Below are positions 18,233 through 27,193 of a DNA stretch of 64,000 nt, piece after piece. Below the pieces are notes generated by a model. That model searched no databases. It was not told the DNA's origin and was given only the letters and a program-made list of their open reading frames with translations. The stretch is from Acidobacteriota bacterium (GTDB taxonomy: Bacteria > Acidobacteriota > Terriglobia > Bryobacterales > Bryobacteraceae). The stretch is taken from positions 1-64,000 of the forward strand of contig JACTMJ010000014.1 in assembly GCA_014584705.1 (NCBI GenBank), written 5' to 3'. Position numbers and translations under genes: made by a program. Each line of letters begins with the position of its first letter. Positions within the stretch are counted from its first letter, which is position 1.

Positions 18233-18883
18233 ATGCGACACCATCACTTCGCCATTCTCTGGATCTTCCTCGGCGTTGCCGGGTTTGGGCTGCCGGCCTT
18301 CGGCCAGGATTTCTTTGGGAAGTACAACATCACGGTCGGGGCCGGGGCGGCGGTTCCCCAGCAAGATCTGAAAGTCGGATTCACGACCGCGCCAAACCTC
18401 AATGTTGGCTTCGGCTACCGCTTCGCCCGCAATTTCCAGTTGGACACAGGTTTTGAAACGGCTTTCGGAGCGGCCGACATCCGGACCTTCGTGCGGGACG
18501 ACCAGTTGGGTCTTCTCGAGATCAACGACCGGCAGTATTTTGTGCCCTTCGGCGGGCGCGCGATTCTCCCGCTGGGCGAATCCGGCCGCTTCGAGGTCTT
18601 CGGCGGCGGCGGCGGGAACTACATGCGCTATTCGGAAGTCCTGCGGCAGCCGAGCGACTATTTCCGGGTTCCCTGCACGGTTTGCAGCTCCCGCAGCGGC
18701 TGGGGATACTACGGTCTGGTCGGCTTTCGCGGGGCGCTAAACCGCGGCCGTAACTTCTGGGTTGGCATGAGTTCAAAGGTGGTGAGAGGGAACACGAACG
18801 GCCAGCCTTTGGGCGACCTCCCCGCCACGGAAACCAAGGACCGCTGGACTTTCATCCAGGGCGAATTCAGTTTTGCATTCTAG
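18233..18883 (+). CDS. Predicted outer-membrane beta-barrel protein
   Basis: 216 aa. A signal peptide (FAILWIFLGVAGFGLPAFG) is followed by alternating polar and aromatic strands such as ITVGAGAAV, LNVGFGYRF and FQLDTGFETAFG. The protein ends in a terminal phenylalanine (EFSFAF), the usual signal for the BAM machinery. The size suggests an eight-stranded barrel like OmpA/OmpW/OmpX-type proteins. Two cysteines lie in a predicted loop (CTVCSS). Ligand and role are unknown. Confidence 0.7.
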   Translation: MRHHHFAILWIFLGVAGFGLPAFGQDFFGKYNITVGAGAAVPQQDLKVGFTTAPNLNVGFGYRFARNFQLDTGFETAFGAADIRTFVRDDQLGLLEINDRQYFVPFGGRAILPLGESGRFEVFGGGGGNYMRYSEVLRQPSDYFRVPCTVCSSRSGWGYYGLVGFRGALNRGRNFWVGMSSKVVRGNTNGQPLGDLPATETKDRWTFIQGEFSFAF

Positions 18884-18925
18884 AAATTGGCGGCTTCGCG
18901 GAAGTTTCCCTCCTGCCTGCTCTTG

Positions 18926-18942
18926 ACGGGACTTTGTCCCGT
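18926..18942 (+). promoter_or_regulatory. Inverted repeat over the hrcA -35 box
   Basis: ACGGGAC and GTCCCGT flank TTT. The repeat covers the -35 hexamer of the promoter described below, which suits an operator. It is not the CIRCE sequence (TTAGCACTC-N9-GAGTGCTAA) normally bound by HrcA. Confidence 0.5.
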
Positions 18943-18962
18943 ACAGTACCGTTTCCTATAAT
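18934..18962 (+). promoter_or_regulatory. Sigma-70-like promoter of hrcA
   Basis: TTGTCC (18934-18939), a 17-bp spacer and TATAAT (18957-18962), 51 bp before the hrcA ATG. The -10 matches consensus exactly and the spacing is ideal. Confidence 0.7.
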
Positions 18963-19013
18963 CAAGAGAAGATCTCGCGTCCTTTCCGCCGCGAAGGCGT
19001 TGGGTGGGGAGAG

Positions 19014-20042
19014 ATGAAGCAAACGTCCGAACTCAGTACGCGAAGCCTCGAAATCCTGCAGGCGATTGTCCGGGAGTACATCTCCACGGGCGAGCCTGTG
19101 GCTTCGCGCGCCATCTCCCGGGCGCGGCGGGACAACCTGAGCGCCGCGACGATCCGCAATGTGATGGCGGACCTTGTGGACGCGGGCTATCTGGAACAGC
19201 CGCACACCTCCGCCGGACGCGTGCCAACGGCGAAGGCCTTCCAGCGGTACGTGCAGAGCCTCGCGCCCCGCAATTTCCCGGCCACCGAACTGGACCGTCT
19301 GCGGACGCAGCTTTCCGGCTCGACAAGCACGGCCGAACGCACGGAGCAGACCTGCCACATCCTCACCGGCATGACGCGGAACGTGGGAATCGCCGCGGCG
19401 ATTCCGTCCTTTTCCGCCACGCTCGATTGCGTGGAACTCGTGTCTCTCGGAGAGAGCCGCGTTTTGATTGTGGTGGTGACGGAAGACCAAGCGGTTCACA
19501 ACAAGGTGGTAAACCTGGGCGAGCCCATCTCCCAGGATGAACTCAACAGCATCCGCAACTACGTCAACCACCATTTGAGCGGACTCTCCCTGCTGCACGC
19601 CCGCGCGGAACTGGAACGGCGGTTGGCGGACGACAGCGCCGTTTATGACCGGCTACTCACGCGCCTGAGCCTGTTTCACCGAATGGGCATGCTCACGATT
19701 GACCTGGACCCGGAAGTCTTCACCGAAGGTGCATCGCACCTGGTGGCGCTCGAACTCCACGTGACGCGCGAGAAGCTGAAGCATCTGTTGGAGACTCTCG
19801 AAGAAAAATCCCGTCTGCTGCGTTTGCTGGATCTGTTTCTGGCCTCGAGCCAGGAAGGCATTGCGGTGCAGGTGGGCCTGCATGAGATTCATTCGGCCCT
19901 GAGCGATTTCAGCCTGATCGGCACGAACGTGAGGCTGGCCGACGGCTCCCTCACGCGCCTTGCCGTTCTTGGGCCGCTGCGCATGAACTATGAGCGCGTG
20001 ATCGCCAGCGTCCGGCATGTCAGCCAGGCTGTGGTGAGTTAA
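19014..20042 (+). CDS. hrcA: Heat-inducible transcription repressor HrcA
   Basis: 342 aa, the normal family length. The N-terminal winged helix (TRSLEILQAIVREYISTGEPVASR, given here in part) contains AATIRNVMADLVDAGYL and HTSAGRVPT, the hallmark of HrcA. The remainder forms the GAF-like domain with insertion. The family represses groESL and dnaK operons by binding CIRCE. Here it is not followed by grpE, dnaK or dnaJ, its usual operon partners, but by a terminator and a convergent gene. No CIRCE is seen at its own promoter. Confidence 0.93.
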   Translation: MKQTSELSTRSLEILQAIVREYISTGEPVASRAISRARRDNLSAATIRNVMADLVDAGYLEQPHTSAGRVPTAKAFQRYVQSLAPRNFPATELDRLRTQLSGSTSTAERTEQTCHILTGMTRNVGIAAAIPSFSATLDCVELVSLGESRVLIVVVTEDQAVHNKVVNLGEPISQDELNSIRNYVNHHLSGLSLLHARAELERRLADDSAVYDRLLTRLSLFHRMGMLTIDLDPEVFTEGASHLVALELHVTREKLKHLLETLEEKSRLLRLLDLFLASSQEGIAVQVGLHEIHSALSDFSLIGTNVRLADGSLTRLAVLGPLRMNYERVIASVRHVSQAVVS

Positions 20043-20096
20043 GCTCCGCGGGAACGCTTCCGGGCCCGCTCTTCCAAGTTCGGCAGCCCGCCAAAT

Positions 20097-20129
20097 GAAA
20101 GCGGACCCGCCATCCGGGGGTCCGCTTTC
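20097..20129. terminator. Bidirectional rho-independent terminator
   Basis: GAAAGCGGACCC (20097-20108) pairs perfectly with GGGTCCGCTTTC (20118-20129) around a 9-nt loop. It lies between the convergent ends of hrcA and the isomerase-like gene. Confidence 0.85.
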
Positions 20130-20152
20130 TTGCCAAGGAGTTGTCCGCCGAA

Positions 20153-20998
20153 TCAGGTGCGCAGCTTCTTGTAGTTCTCGAGGCAGACCTTCGAAGCCTC
20201 GATCGAGGGCGTGCTGTAGCCTTCCTGCTCAATCAGGTAGAACTCGATGCCGCCGACGCTCTCGGCCGCGGCGAAAATCGCCTTCCAGGGCGCCTTGCCG
20301 TCGCCAAAGAGAACTTTGTAGCCCTTGTCCGGACTCCACTCCTTGCAGTGGATGGAGCGGATACGCCCAGGATTCTGCTTGATCCAGGCCACCGGATCCT
20401 GCCCCTTCTCGACGCAGGTGCCGACATCAAGTTGCAGCACGACGCTCTTCGGCGTGTTCTTCGCAATCACGTCCATCGGACGGGAGCCATTCATCACCGT
20501 AAATTCGAGGCCGTGATTGTGATATCCGGCGCGCATGCCCGACTTCTTGAGAATCGCGTCCGCGGCGGTCAACGCCTCGGCCACCTTCTTGAAGCCATCG
20601 AGGTTCTGCTCCGCCTTCGGCAACCCGGAACTGGCCATCACCACCATGTTGCTGCCGATGATCTTATTCAATTCAATCGTTTTCGAGAGATTCTCGGGCT
20701 TCAGGTTTGAAGCGGCGTTGTGGGTCGAGTGGCACTTCATTCCGGTGCCATCCAGCACCTTCCGCATTTCTTTGGCCTGGGCCGGAGTCCATTGAATATA
20801 CGAACCGTAGAACTCGACGCACTGATAGCCGAGCGCGGCTACCTGCTTTACGGTTCCGATTTCGTCTTTCGCCATCATGTCCCGGACCGAATACAGCTCC
20901 AGGCCAATGGGAATCTTCTTTCCGGCCGCATTCAAGAGCACCGGAGCGGCGGAAAGGCCCGCCAAAAGCGAACGGCGGGAAAAGGAGGAAGATTGCAT
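20153..20998 (-). CDS. Xylose-isomerase-like TIM-barrel epimerase, exported
   Basis: 281 aa. The ATG at 20998 is preceded by GAGGT at good spacing and begins a leader with SRRSLLAG (Tat-like). The body is an AP-endonuclease family 2 / sugar-phosphate isomerase-epimerase barrel, with YNHGLEF-type (YHNHGLEF) and QLDVGTCVEKG motifs and SIHCKEW, which supply the metal ligands. Such proteins isomerise or epimerise sugars or inositols, often beside Gfo/Idh/MocA oxidoreductases. It is downstream of a quinone oxidoreductase gene on the same strand (84 bp apart). Confidence 0.83.
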   Translation of the reverse strand: MQSSSFSRRSLLAGLSAAPVLLNAAGKKIPIGLELYSVRDMMAKDEIGTVKQVAALGYQCVEFYGSYIQWTPAQAKEMRKVLDGTGMKCHSTHNAASNLKPENLSKTIELNKIIGSNMVVMASSGLPKAEQNLDGFKKVAEALTAADAILKKSGMRAGYHNHGLEFTVMNGSRPMDVIAKNTPKSVVLQLDVGTCVEKGQDPVAWIKQNPGRIRSIHCKEWSPDKGYKVLFGDGKAPWKAIFAAAESVGGIEFYLIEQEGYSTPSIEASKVCLENYKKLRT

Positions 20999-21082
20999 CA
21001 AAATATACCTCGTACGCTCGAACGATATCATATTCGCGGGCGTCCGCGAGCGGCGAATCCGGCCCCGAGAACCGGCGGCGTT

Positions 21083-22051
21083 CTACGGAATCAGAATGAG
21101 TTTCCCGGCCGTCTTGCGGGATTCGAGCGCCCGGTGCGCGTTGGCCGCTTCCGCCAGGGGGAAGCGGGTATCCACACGAATGCGCAGACGCCCCTCGGCG
21201 ATCATCGCGAAGAGTTCTCCCGAGCGCCAGTCCACCTCCGTCCGGTCGAGCATGTAATGGGCGAGATTGGGGCGCGTGAGGTAGAGCGATCCATGGGTGG
21301 AGAGGATCAGGGGCGATATCGGCTCCACCGCTCCGCTCGATTGCCCGAAAGAAACCAGCATGCCGCGGGGATGCAGGCACTTGAGGCTGCCCTCGAAGGT
21401 GGTGGCCCCCACGGAATCGTAGACCACGTCCACGCCCTTGCCGCCGGTGAGATCCTGAACGGCGGCGACGAAATCCACCTCGGTGTAACGCACCACGTGA
21501 TCCGCTCCGGCATCGCTCACCAGCTCCGCCTTGGCCTCGGTGGAAGTGGTGCCGATTACGGTTGCGCCGAGCGACTTGGCCATCTGGACCAGAAGCAAAC
21601 CGACGCCTCCCGCGGCCGCGTGGACAAGCGCAACCTGGCTCGCCCGCAGCGCGAAAGTAGATTTCACCAGATAGTGGGCGGTGAGCCCCTGCAGCATGGC
21701 GGCGGCGCCGAGGTCGAAGCTCACGGCATCGGGCAGCTTCACGACGGAGCGCGCGGGGATGGTTGCGTACTCCGCGTAGCCACCGGGGCTCATGCACCAG
21801 GCGACGCGATCGCCCACGGCAAAGCCATTCACGCCCTCGCCCAAAGCTTCCACGACGCCCGCGCCCTCGACGCCGGGGGTGAAGGGCAACGCGTTCTTGT
21901 AGAGGCCGGAGCGGTGGTAGACGTCGATGAAGTTGACCCCAGCCGCGTGGACGCGAATCCGCAATTCGCCATCGTCCGGCTCGCGCACGGGCACGTCGCC
22001 CATGGCCAGCACTTCCGGACCGCCGTGCCGATGAATCTGAATTGCCTTCAT
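21083..22051 (-). CDS. NADPH:quinone oxidoreductase-like MDR protein
   Basis: 322 aa. The N-terminal MKAIQIHRHGGPEVL is typical of zeta-crystallin/QorA quinone reductases. HAAGVNFIDVYHRSG and a Rossmann VHAAAGGVGLLLVQMA follow. No structural or catalytic zinc cysteines are present, as expected for this zinc-independent branch of the medium-chain dehydrogenases. It should reduce quinones or enones with NADPH in the cytoplasm. The ATG used has GAGGGG upstream. A GTG four codons earlier is also possible. Confidence 0.87.
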   Translation of the reverse strand: MKAIQIHRHGGPEVLAMGDVPVREPDDGELRIRVHAAGVNFIDVYHRSGLYKNALPFTPGVEGAGVVEALGEGVNGFAVGDRVAWCMSPGGYAEYATIPARSVVKLPDAVSFDLGAAAMLQGLTAHYLVKSTFALRASQVALVHAAAGGVGLLLVQMAKSLGATVIGTTSTEAKAELVSDAGADHVVRYTEVDFVAAVQDLTGGKGVDVVYDSVGATTFEGSLKCLHPRGMLVSFGQSSGAVEPISPLILSTHGSLYLTRPNLAHYMLDRTEVDWRSGELFAMIAEGRLRIRVDTRFPLAEAANAHRALESRKTAGKLILIP

Positions 22052-22215
22052 CCTACCCCTCACCCATAGATATTTCGGTGTTGCCGTTTTCGCTTTCCCC
22101 TGGGAGAGCGAAGAGAGGAAGCGCGTTCCAAGCTGTGAGCGCCGCCACTACCAGTGTAGTGCCTTCATCCGGCGGAAACCTCGCGAAGCCCGCGATCCAC
22201 GCGGCCCGTGCACGG

Positions 22216-22797
22216 TCAGGAAGCGCGGGAGGAGGGCTGCCAGCCGAAAAGAAGCCGCAAGCCGCGCCGGGCGTGAACAACGAGGGCATAGAGCAGCAAC
22301 CAGACGAGCACAAAGGGGAAGAGCAGCACCTGGCCCAGAATACGGAACGAGGCGAGACCGCGCAGCCCGTAACGCCCGGCCAGCATGCTTCGGGCACTGC
22401 ACCAATGGCCCGTATCCAGCCAGTAGCAATCGGCATTCTCGTTGGCGATAAGGACTTTTACGGGAAGGCGCAGCGCCAGCGCCCACTTCGAGCGAAAGAG
22501 CAGCGGGGAATCCGCGCAAAACATCACCATGCCCTGGTAGCCGTTGGCCCGCAGGGTCTTGAGCAGCAGCAAGCGTCCGGGACGGCCCAGATAATCCTGA
22601 CTGCGATACACGTTGTGAACTCCCGGCATGGCACCCGGCGGCGGGGGCGGCAGGCACGTGAACAGGTCCACTTCAACGGCCTCTCCGCATACCTTTCGAA
22701 GAACGGGCAGAAACCGCTCGGAGAGCGTACGGGGTCCGCTCTCCACAAGCAGGACCCGGCGTATTTCCGGCACCGCTTTTCGGAACAGGTAACGCAT
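22216..22797 (-). CDS. Conserved-looking protein, Rossmann-like plus C-terminal membrane helix
   Basis: 193 aa. The first 130 residues look like an alpha/beta domain (RRVLLVESGPRTL, YRSQDYLGRPGRLLLLK, VKVLIANENADCYWLD). A hydrophobic segment, LLFPFVLVWLLLYALVV, lies near residues 157-173, and the tail is basic. The style is reminiscent of acidobacterial glycosyltransferase-associated proteins, but no defined family is recognised and no function is assigned. It stands apart from its neighbours by more than 100 bp on both sides. Confidence 0.6.
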   Translation of the reverse strand: MRYLFRKAVPEIRRVLLVESGPRTLSERFLPVLRKVCGEAVEVDLFTCLPPPPPGAMPGVHNVYRSQDYLGRPGRLLLLKTLRANGYQGMVMFCADSPLLFRSKWALALRLPVKVLIANENADCYWLDTGHWCSARSMLAGRYGLRGLASFRILGQVLLFPFVLVWLLLYALVVHARRGLRLLFGWQPSSRAS

Positions 22798-22902
22798 AGG
22801 ATGAGATTACATCCAGGGGAACAAAGCAACCGCGCCGCTGTCAATGCGCGCCTCACGCAGCGGGGAAGTGGGGCGATGCGGTGTCCGGTGCGGGCCGCCG
22901 CT

Positions 22903-24349
22903 CTACCGGGCAGTGACTCTCTGAGACAGCCCGAGTGAATTCTTCAAAGCCACCTGTACGCTTTCGATGGCATTGACATCGCCCTGGACGGGGAAATCGG
23001 CGCGCAACTGAAAGACCCCGCCTGTGGGGGAGGCACGGAAAAACGTGCCAAAGACGTCGCCCACCGGGGCCTCGATCCCCGACGCGCCGCCAATCTGCTT
23101 TCCAGTGGTGTCGAAAAAGAAGAAGACGGCGGTGGAAGCCGACCGCATATTGTCGAACCCGTTCACGTTCACGGTGAGCGTGCCGGAGCCGCGCCGCAGA
23201 CTGCCCGAAGCGAGCTTGGGAGCGTCGGAGCGGATATTCAACTGGGCGGAGCGTTCCCACTGACCGAGTTTGGCAACCAGCCGGATTTTTCCCGAGGCGG
23301 CGCCGGTTTGGAAGCGGGCAGCGTCGCTGGAGCCGCCCGCGAACAGCGCTCTTGTGGATCCGGCGGGCACGGTGAACGCAATGCTCCGGTTGCCCGTCGC
23401 GATGAAGCGGATGTTCGTGTCGTCCGGCATGCCGCCGACGTCCCCTTCGAAAACCAGCGTGAGAGTGCCGCTCAGCGCCTGCGCAGCCGCGGAAACCACT
23501 TCGATGCGCGCGTCGGCCTGGCTCACGCTCTCCACGTCCGCGGCCGAGGGCAGAAGACGGAAGTCCGGCACCTCCCCTTCGAGGCCGTTGCTCACGAGTT
23601 TGATGGTGCGGCCATCGACGGTGAGGGTGGCGTTGATCAAGCCGGTGCGCGCGGGACGAAATTCGGCTTTGAACTCATAAAAACCGTTCGGAGGAACGGT
23701 TCGATTGCTTTCCGGCGCCTGAAGCAGGAAGAAAGAGTCGATCTCGCCCTGAAGCGTCGGAGGAGCCAGCATCAGCGGCGCATCGGTTCTATTCACGATG
23801 CGGTAACTCTTGATGTAACTCTCTCCCAGGCGGACGTTGCCGAAATCCGAGGTGGAACCGTTGATGAGTTGGCGCTGCCCCCAGCGTGTCCGTTTCCAGC
23901 ATGACGGTGCGGCCAGAGGCGGAACCGCGCAGCGTGAACACCATGTTGTCGATTACCAGAATGGCTTCGTACGCCAACGGCTTTGGGGGCAGAAAGCGAA
24001 TTTCAAACGTGAACTTGGCCCCTCCCGCGAGCGTCCCCGGGAGCGTTTTCCAAAGGGGGATGAAGGCCTCGGAGGAGCCATTTTGCTGCATCCGAAAGGT
24101 GTTGACCGTCACCGCGGGGCTGCCGGGCGTGTTGCGCAACTCAAAGCGCAGGTCCAGAATGTCGTTCTCGCGCACCTGGCTGATCGCACTCATTTCGAGC
24201 GTCGCGCCGTTGTTTACCCGCGCGGGCTGCACACCGGGAACCGGGGTCCACGTGAGGGGGTCTTTGGTTGCCCCCACCAGCCATAGCTGCAACTCCGCCC
24301 GGAGGGCGGGGACGGGCAACAGAAGCAGCAAGAGCCAGAGGGTGCGCAT
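22903..24349 (-). pseudogene. Secreted ASH-domain protein interrupted by a frameshift
   Basis: The gene starts at 24349 with a signal peptide (MRTLWLLLLLLPVPALRA) and reads to about codon 157. The protein-like sequence then continues in another frame, giving QLINGSTSDFGNVRLGES, an ASPM/SPD-2/Hydin-type strand pattern, down to a stop at 22903. The shift falls at a run of five C (23878-23882 on the plus strand), as expected of a one-base indel. Without it the product would be about 480 aa of beta-sandwich repeats. It may be a true pseudogene, a sequencing error, or slippage. The start overlaps the stop of the upstream gene (TAATG), so the pair is translationally coupled. Confidence 0.7.
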
Positions 24350-25404
24350 TAGTTTGCGCCCCCGGTGACGGAGATACTGGGACTGCCGATGGTGATGGAG
24401 CCGGGCGATGTTCCGCCGGAGCCGTTCCCCCCGCTGGACGCGGAACCTCCACTCCCCACTACGGCCGCCACGGCCCCACCGGCCGCGGCAGCCGCCACCA
24501 CAAGAAACAGCAGGGTCTTCCCCCCTCCTCCGGATTTTCGTTTGACCGTCACGTACGAGGCGGTATCGGCGACGCTGGGGGATTGATAGTCGGCGAGAGG
24601 CGCGGAGGGCACCGTCTCGCGCGGCGCGGGCGCGGCGGGGTTGGGGACGACGGGGTTGGGAGCGGCTGCCCTCGCGGGCGGCGACGGAACTTGGGATTTC
24701 GTTCTGTTCTGGCCGATCGCCGCCCGTCCGGAACTCCGCTCTGGCGGCGGCTCACCGGCTGGCGCGGCGGTTTGCCGCACGATGTTACCGGCTGGCGCGG
24801 CGGTTTGCCGCCCGACGTGGCTTTCCTCCGGCAGGGGAAATGCGGAGGGCGGCGCGGCGGTTGGCTCGGCGGGCCGCGATGCGCCCGAAGCCGGGATGGC
24901 CGGCGGCGAGCCCGTGACCTTCCGACCCAGTTGCACTTCCACCATGGCGCCCGCGCGAATGTCGCCGTAGGCGGCGATCACATGGAGGAAACTGGTGCCG
25001 GCCTCCGCGCGCCAGTCGAAACCTTGGACGGCCGCTTTCCCTTCACGATCGGCAATCGCCACTTCGGTGCTGAGTCCGTTGAGGAACGCGCCGCCCGGCC
25101 CCGCTTCCGGAAGGCGGAAGCTGACCGCGGCACCGGGGACGGGCATCCCCCAGCCGTCGAGCACCTGCACCATCACGCGATTCGCCGACAGCGCTCCGGC
25201 AGGCTCCAGCATGGGCACGGGGGTAAGGACTTGAATTTGCAGCCGCGTGGGTGCGGCCTGCCCCGGTTCGGAACTTGCAGGTTGGGCGGATTGCGCAAGG
25301 AGGGGCTGCACGGCGAGGAGCGCGCACAGGATGCTGGCGCGGACGCGGGTCCGCCAGCGGGAAACCCTCCGCGCCATGTACCGCGATCCTGCGAATCCAG
25401 CCAT
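24349..25404 (-). CDS. Secreted Ig-like-domain protein with Pro/Ala-rich region
   Basis: 351 aa. The ATG at 25404 is chosen for AAGGAG 9 nt upstream. A signal peptide (ILCALLAVQPLLAQS) is followed by a bacterial Ig-like domain at residues about 55-150 (VQVLDGWGMPVPGAAVSFRLP is the typical strand pattern). A Pro/Ala/Ser-rich region contains two copies of RQTAAPAG, and then comes a hydrophobic Gly/Ala segment (TLLFLVVAAAAAGGAVAAVVG) and a Gly/Ser tail. It could span the envelope or be membrane-attached by the late helix. It is coupled to the downstream frameshifted gene. The function is unknown, with an adhesion or structural role possible. Confidence 0.7.
   Translation of the reverse strand: MAGFAGSRYMARRVSRWRTRVRASILCALLAVQPLLAQSAQPASSEPGQAAPTRLQIQVLTPVPMLEPAGALSANRVMVQVLDGWGMPVPGAAVSFRLPEAGPGGAFLNGLSTEVAIADREGKAAVQGFDWRAEAGTSFLHVIAAYGDIRAGAMVEVQLGRKVTGSPPAIPASGASRPAEPTAAPPSAFPLPEESHVGRQTAAPAGNIVRQTAAPAGEPPPERSSGRAAIGQNRTKSQVPSPPARAAAPNPVVPNPAAPAPRETVPSAPLADYQSPSVADTASYVTVKRKSGGGGKTLLFLVVAAAAAGGAVAAVVGSGGSASSGGNGSGGTSPGSITIGSPSISVTGGAN
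24754..24811. repeat. In-frame tandem repeat, 33-bp period
   Basis: A 25-bp unit is repeated exactly at 24754-24778 and 24787-24811 inside the Pro/Ala-rich region of the Ig-like protein. It encodes two RQTAAPAG octapeptides separated by NIV. Confidence 0.8.
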
Positions 25405-25473
25405 TTCCAAGGGCTCCTTGCGCACGCGCCTTCCATTGGAAAGGCGGCGTCTATGGAATTAGTCTCCGGATTC

Positions 25474-25518
25474 CCGGAAAATTCTCACGCGAATTTGGGC
25501 AATCCGGAAAAATTTCAC
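25474..25518. promoter_or_regulatory. Two direct repeats, 30 bp apart, in divergent promoter region
   Basis: CCGGAAAATTCTCAC (25474-25488) and CCGGAAAAATTTCAC (25504-25518) agree at 13 of 15 positions. Their starts are exactly 30 bp apart, close to three helical turns. They lie between the Ig-like protein gene (minus) and thiD (plus), so they could bind a regulator of either. No TPP riboswitch sequence is recognised here. Confidence 0.45.
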
Positions 25519-25561
25519 AGAATGGGAGTAGGCCACGAACGAGCATCGTGGCGGCCTCCCC

Positions 25562-26389
25562 ATGCCGAATGCAGCTTCGACACGCCTCGCGGGCCCGTCC
25601 GGACAGCCCATTGCACTCACCATCGCCGGATCGGACCCTAGCGGCGGTGCGGGCATCCAGGCGGATCTCAAGACGTTTCACCAGTTCGGCGTTTATGGGG
25701 AGGCGGCGATCACCCTGCTGACGGTGCAGAACACGACGAGCGTGAACCGCGTGCAGGTGATGTCGCCGGGTATGGTGGCGGACCAGATTCGCGCCGTTGT
25801 TAGCGATATACCGCCCCGTGCCGCCAAGACGGGCGCGCTTGGGAGCGCCGAGATGATCGCGGCCGTCGCGGCGGAGGCTTCGAAGTTCCGGTTCCCACTG
25901 GTGGTGGATCCGGTGATGATCTCGAAGCATGGCGCTCCTCTGCTTCCCGTTGCCGCCACGGACATCCTGCGCCGCCTACTGCTCCCGGTATGTTTTCTGG
26001 TGACGCCGAACCTGTTCGAGGCGGCGGAGCTAACGGAAGCGGAGATTGACGACGCGGAGGGCATGAGGGAGGCAGCCAGGAAGATTGCCGATATGGGGCC
26101 GGCCGCGGTCCTGGTGAAGGGCGGGCACCTGACCGACGAAGCGCGCGACATCCTTTACGTGGACGGCGCGTTCCATGAATACCCATCCGAGCACATCGAC
26201 ACTCCCCACACCCACGGCACCGGATGCACGTTCAGCGCGGCAATCGTGGCCTGCCTGGCACGGGAGATTGCGCTGCCCGCCGCCGTTGCGGTGGCGAAGC
26301 GCTACATCACGGAGGCCATTCGGAGCGCTCCGGGGCTTGGGCGGGGGCAGGGTCCGGTGAACCACTTCGCACCAACCGGGCTCGCCTGA
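25562..26389 (+). CDS. thiD: Hydroxymethylpyrimidine/phosphomethylpyrimidine kinase
   Basis: 275 aa. ALTIAGSDPSGGAGIQADLKT (quoted in part: GSDPSGGAGIQADLKT) is the ThiD substrate-binding signature. VDPVMISKHG and the ribokinase-fold ATP motif HGTGCTFSAAI with the catalytic Asp region follow. It phosphorylates HMP and HMP-P to HMP-PP for thiamine synthesis in the cytoplasm. No other thi gene adjoins it. thiO lies 16 kb away on the other strand. Confidence 0.93.
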   Translation: MPNAASTRLAGPSGQPIALTIAGSDPSGGAGIQADLKTFHQFGVYGEAAITLLTVQNTTSVNRVQVMSPGMVADQIRAVVSDIPPRAAKTGALGSAEMIAAVAAEASKFRFPLVVDPVMISKHGAPLLPVAATDILRRLLLPVCFLVTPNLFEAAELTEAEIDDAEGMREAARKIADMGPAAVLVKGGHLTDEARDILYVDGAFHEYPSEHIDTPHTHGTGCTFSAAIVACLAREIALPAAVAVAKRYITEAIRSAPGLGRGQGPVNHFAPTGLA

Positions 26390-26473
26390 GCCCGATCAAG
26401 TAAAATACGTTCTGGCCGGGGATGCGGAAGTTTCCCGGCGACTCCCAGGGAAGCAGCGGGGCGGAAAAGACCT

Positions 26474-27193
26474 ATGACCAAGACCCTTTCCATCGATATC
26501 GGCGGATCGAAAGTGAAAGCCATGGTGCTTGACGAGGCGGGCCAGCCCATTACCGACCGGGAGCGGATGAAGACACCCCAGCCGGCGACACCGCCGGCGA
26601 TCCTGGCGGCGATCAAGGAACTGGCCGGAAAGCTGGGAGCCTATGATCGAATCTCCGTGGGATTTCCCGGCGCCGTTCGCCATGGCGTCATTGAGACCGC
26701 GCCAAACCTCGATCCGCTCTGGAAGCGGTTTCGATTGGAAGAAGAACTTTCCGCGCTGCTCAAGCGCCCCGCGAGGGTGGCCAACGACGCCACCGTGCAG
26801 GGCTACGGCGCGATCTCCGGCAAGGGCGTGGAGCTGGTGATCACGCTGGGCACGGGCCTAGGCTCCGCGATTTTCCTGGACGGGATTTCCCTGCCCAATC
26901 TCGAACTGGCTCACCACCCCTTCCGGCACGGCAAGACCTATGAAGAGCTGCTCGGCCAGAAGGCGCTGGAGCGGGACGGCAAGAAAAAGTGGAACAAGCG
27001 TCTGCGGAAGGCGATTCCGCAGTTGTTCAATCTGTTCTATTACGACCGGCTTCTGCTGGGGGGCGGGAATACCGAGCACCTCGATTTCAAGCTGCCGGAA
27101 TCCGTCTACCAGATTCCCAACATCGCCGGTATCGTGGGCGGGGTCGCGCTCTGGGACGTTTCGGCCATTGGCGCGGTGGCAAGCGCGGGCTAA
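26474..27193 (+). CDS. ROK-family polyphosphate-glucokinase-like kinase
   Basis: 239 aa. The phosphate-1 motif is SIDIGGSKVKAMV (residues 6-18), the catalytic region is ANDATVQGYG, and phosphate-2 is TLGTGLGSAIFLDG. The layout and the LPNLELAHHPF segment resemble polyphosphate glucokinase (PpgK). The protein lacks the CxCGxxGC zinc motif of ROK repressors. It would phosphorylate glucose, or a related sugar, with polyphosphate or ATP. It lies 84 bp after thiD and overlaps the convergent Nudix gene by 4 bp. Confidence 0.85.
   Translation: MTKTLSIDIGGSKVKAMVLDEAGQPITDRERMKTPQPATPPAILAAIKELAGKLGAYDRISVGFPGAVRHGVIETAPNLDPLWKRFRLEEELSALLKRPARVANDATVQGYGAISGKGVELVITLGTGLGSAIFLDGISLPNLELAHHPFRHGKTYEELLGQKALERDGKKKWNKRLRKAIPQLFNLFYYDRLLLGGGNTEHLDFKLPESVYQIPNIAGIVGGVALWDVSAIGAVASAG

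Noticed and set aside
18884..19013. CIRCE element before hrcA
   Set aside because: No TTAGCACTC-N9-GAGTGCTAA-like sequence is present. The palindrome found has a different sequence and spacing.
25426..25561. TPP riboswitch before thiD
   Set aside because: The conserved CUGAGA and ACCUGAUCUGG-type elements are absent. Only the direct repeats are seen.
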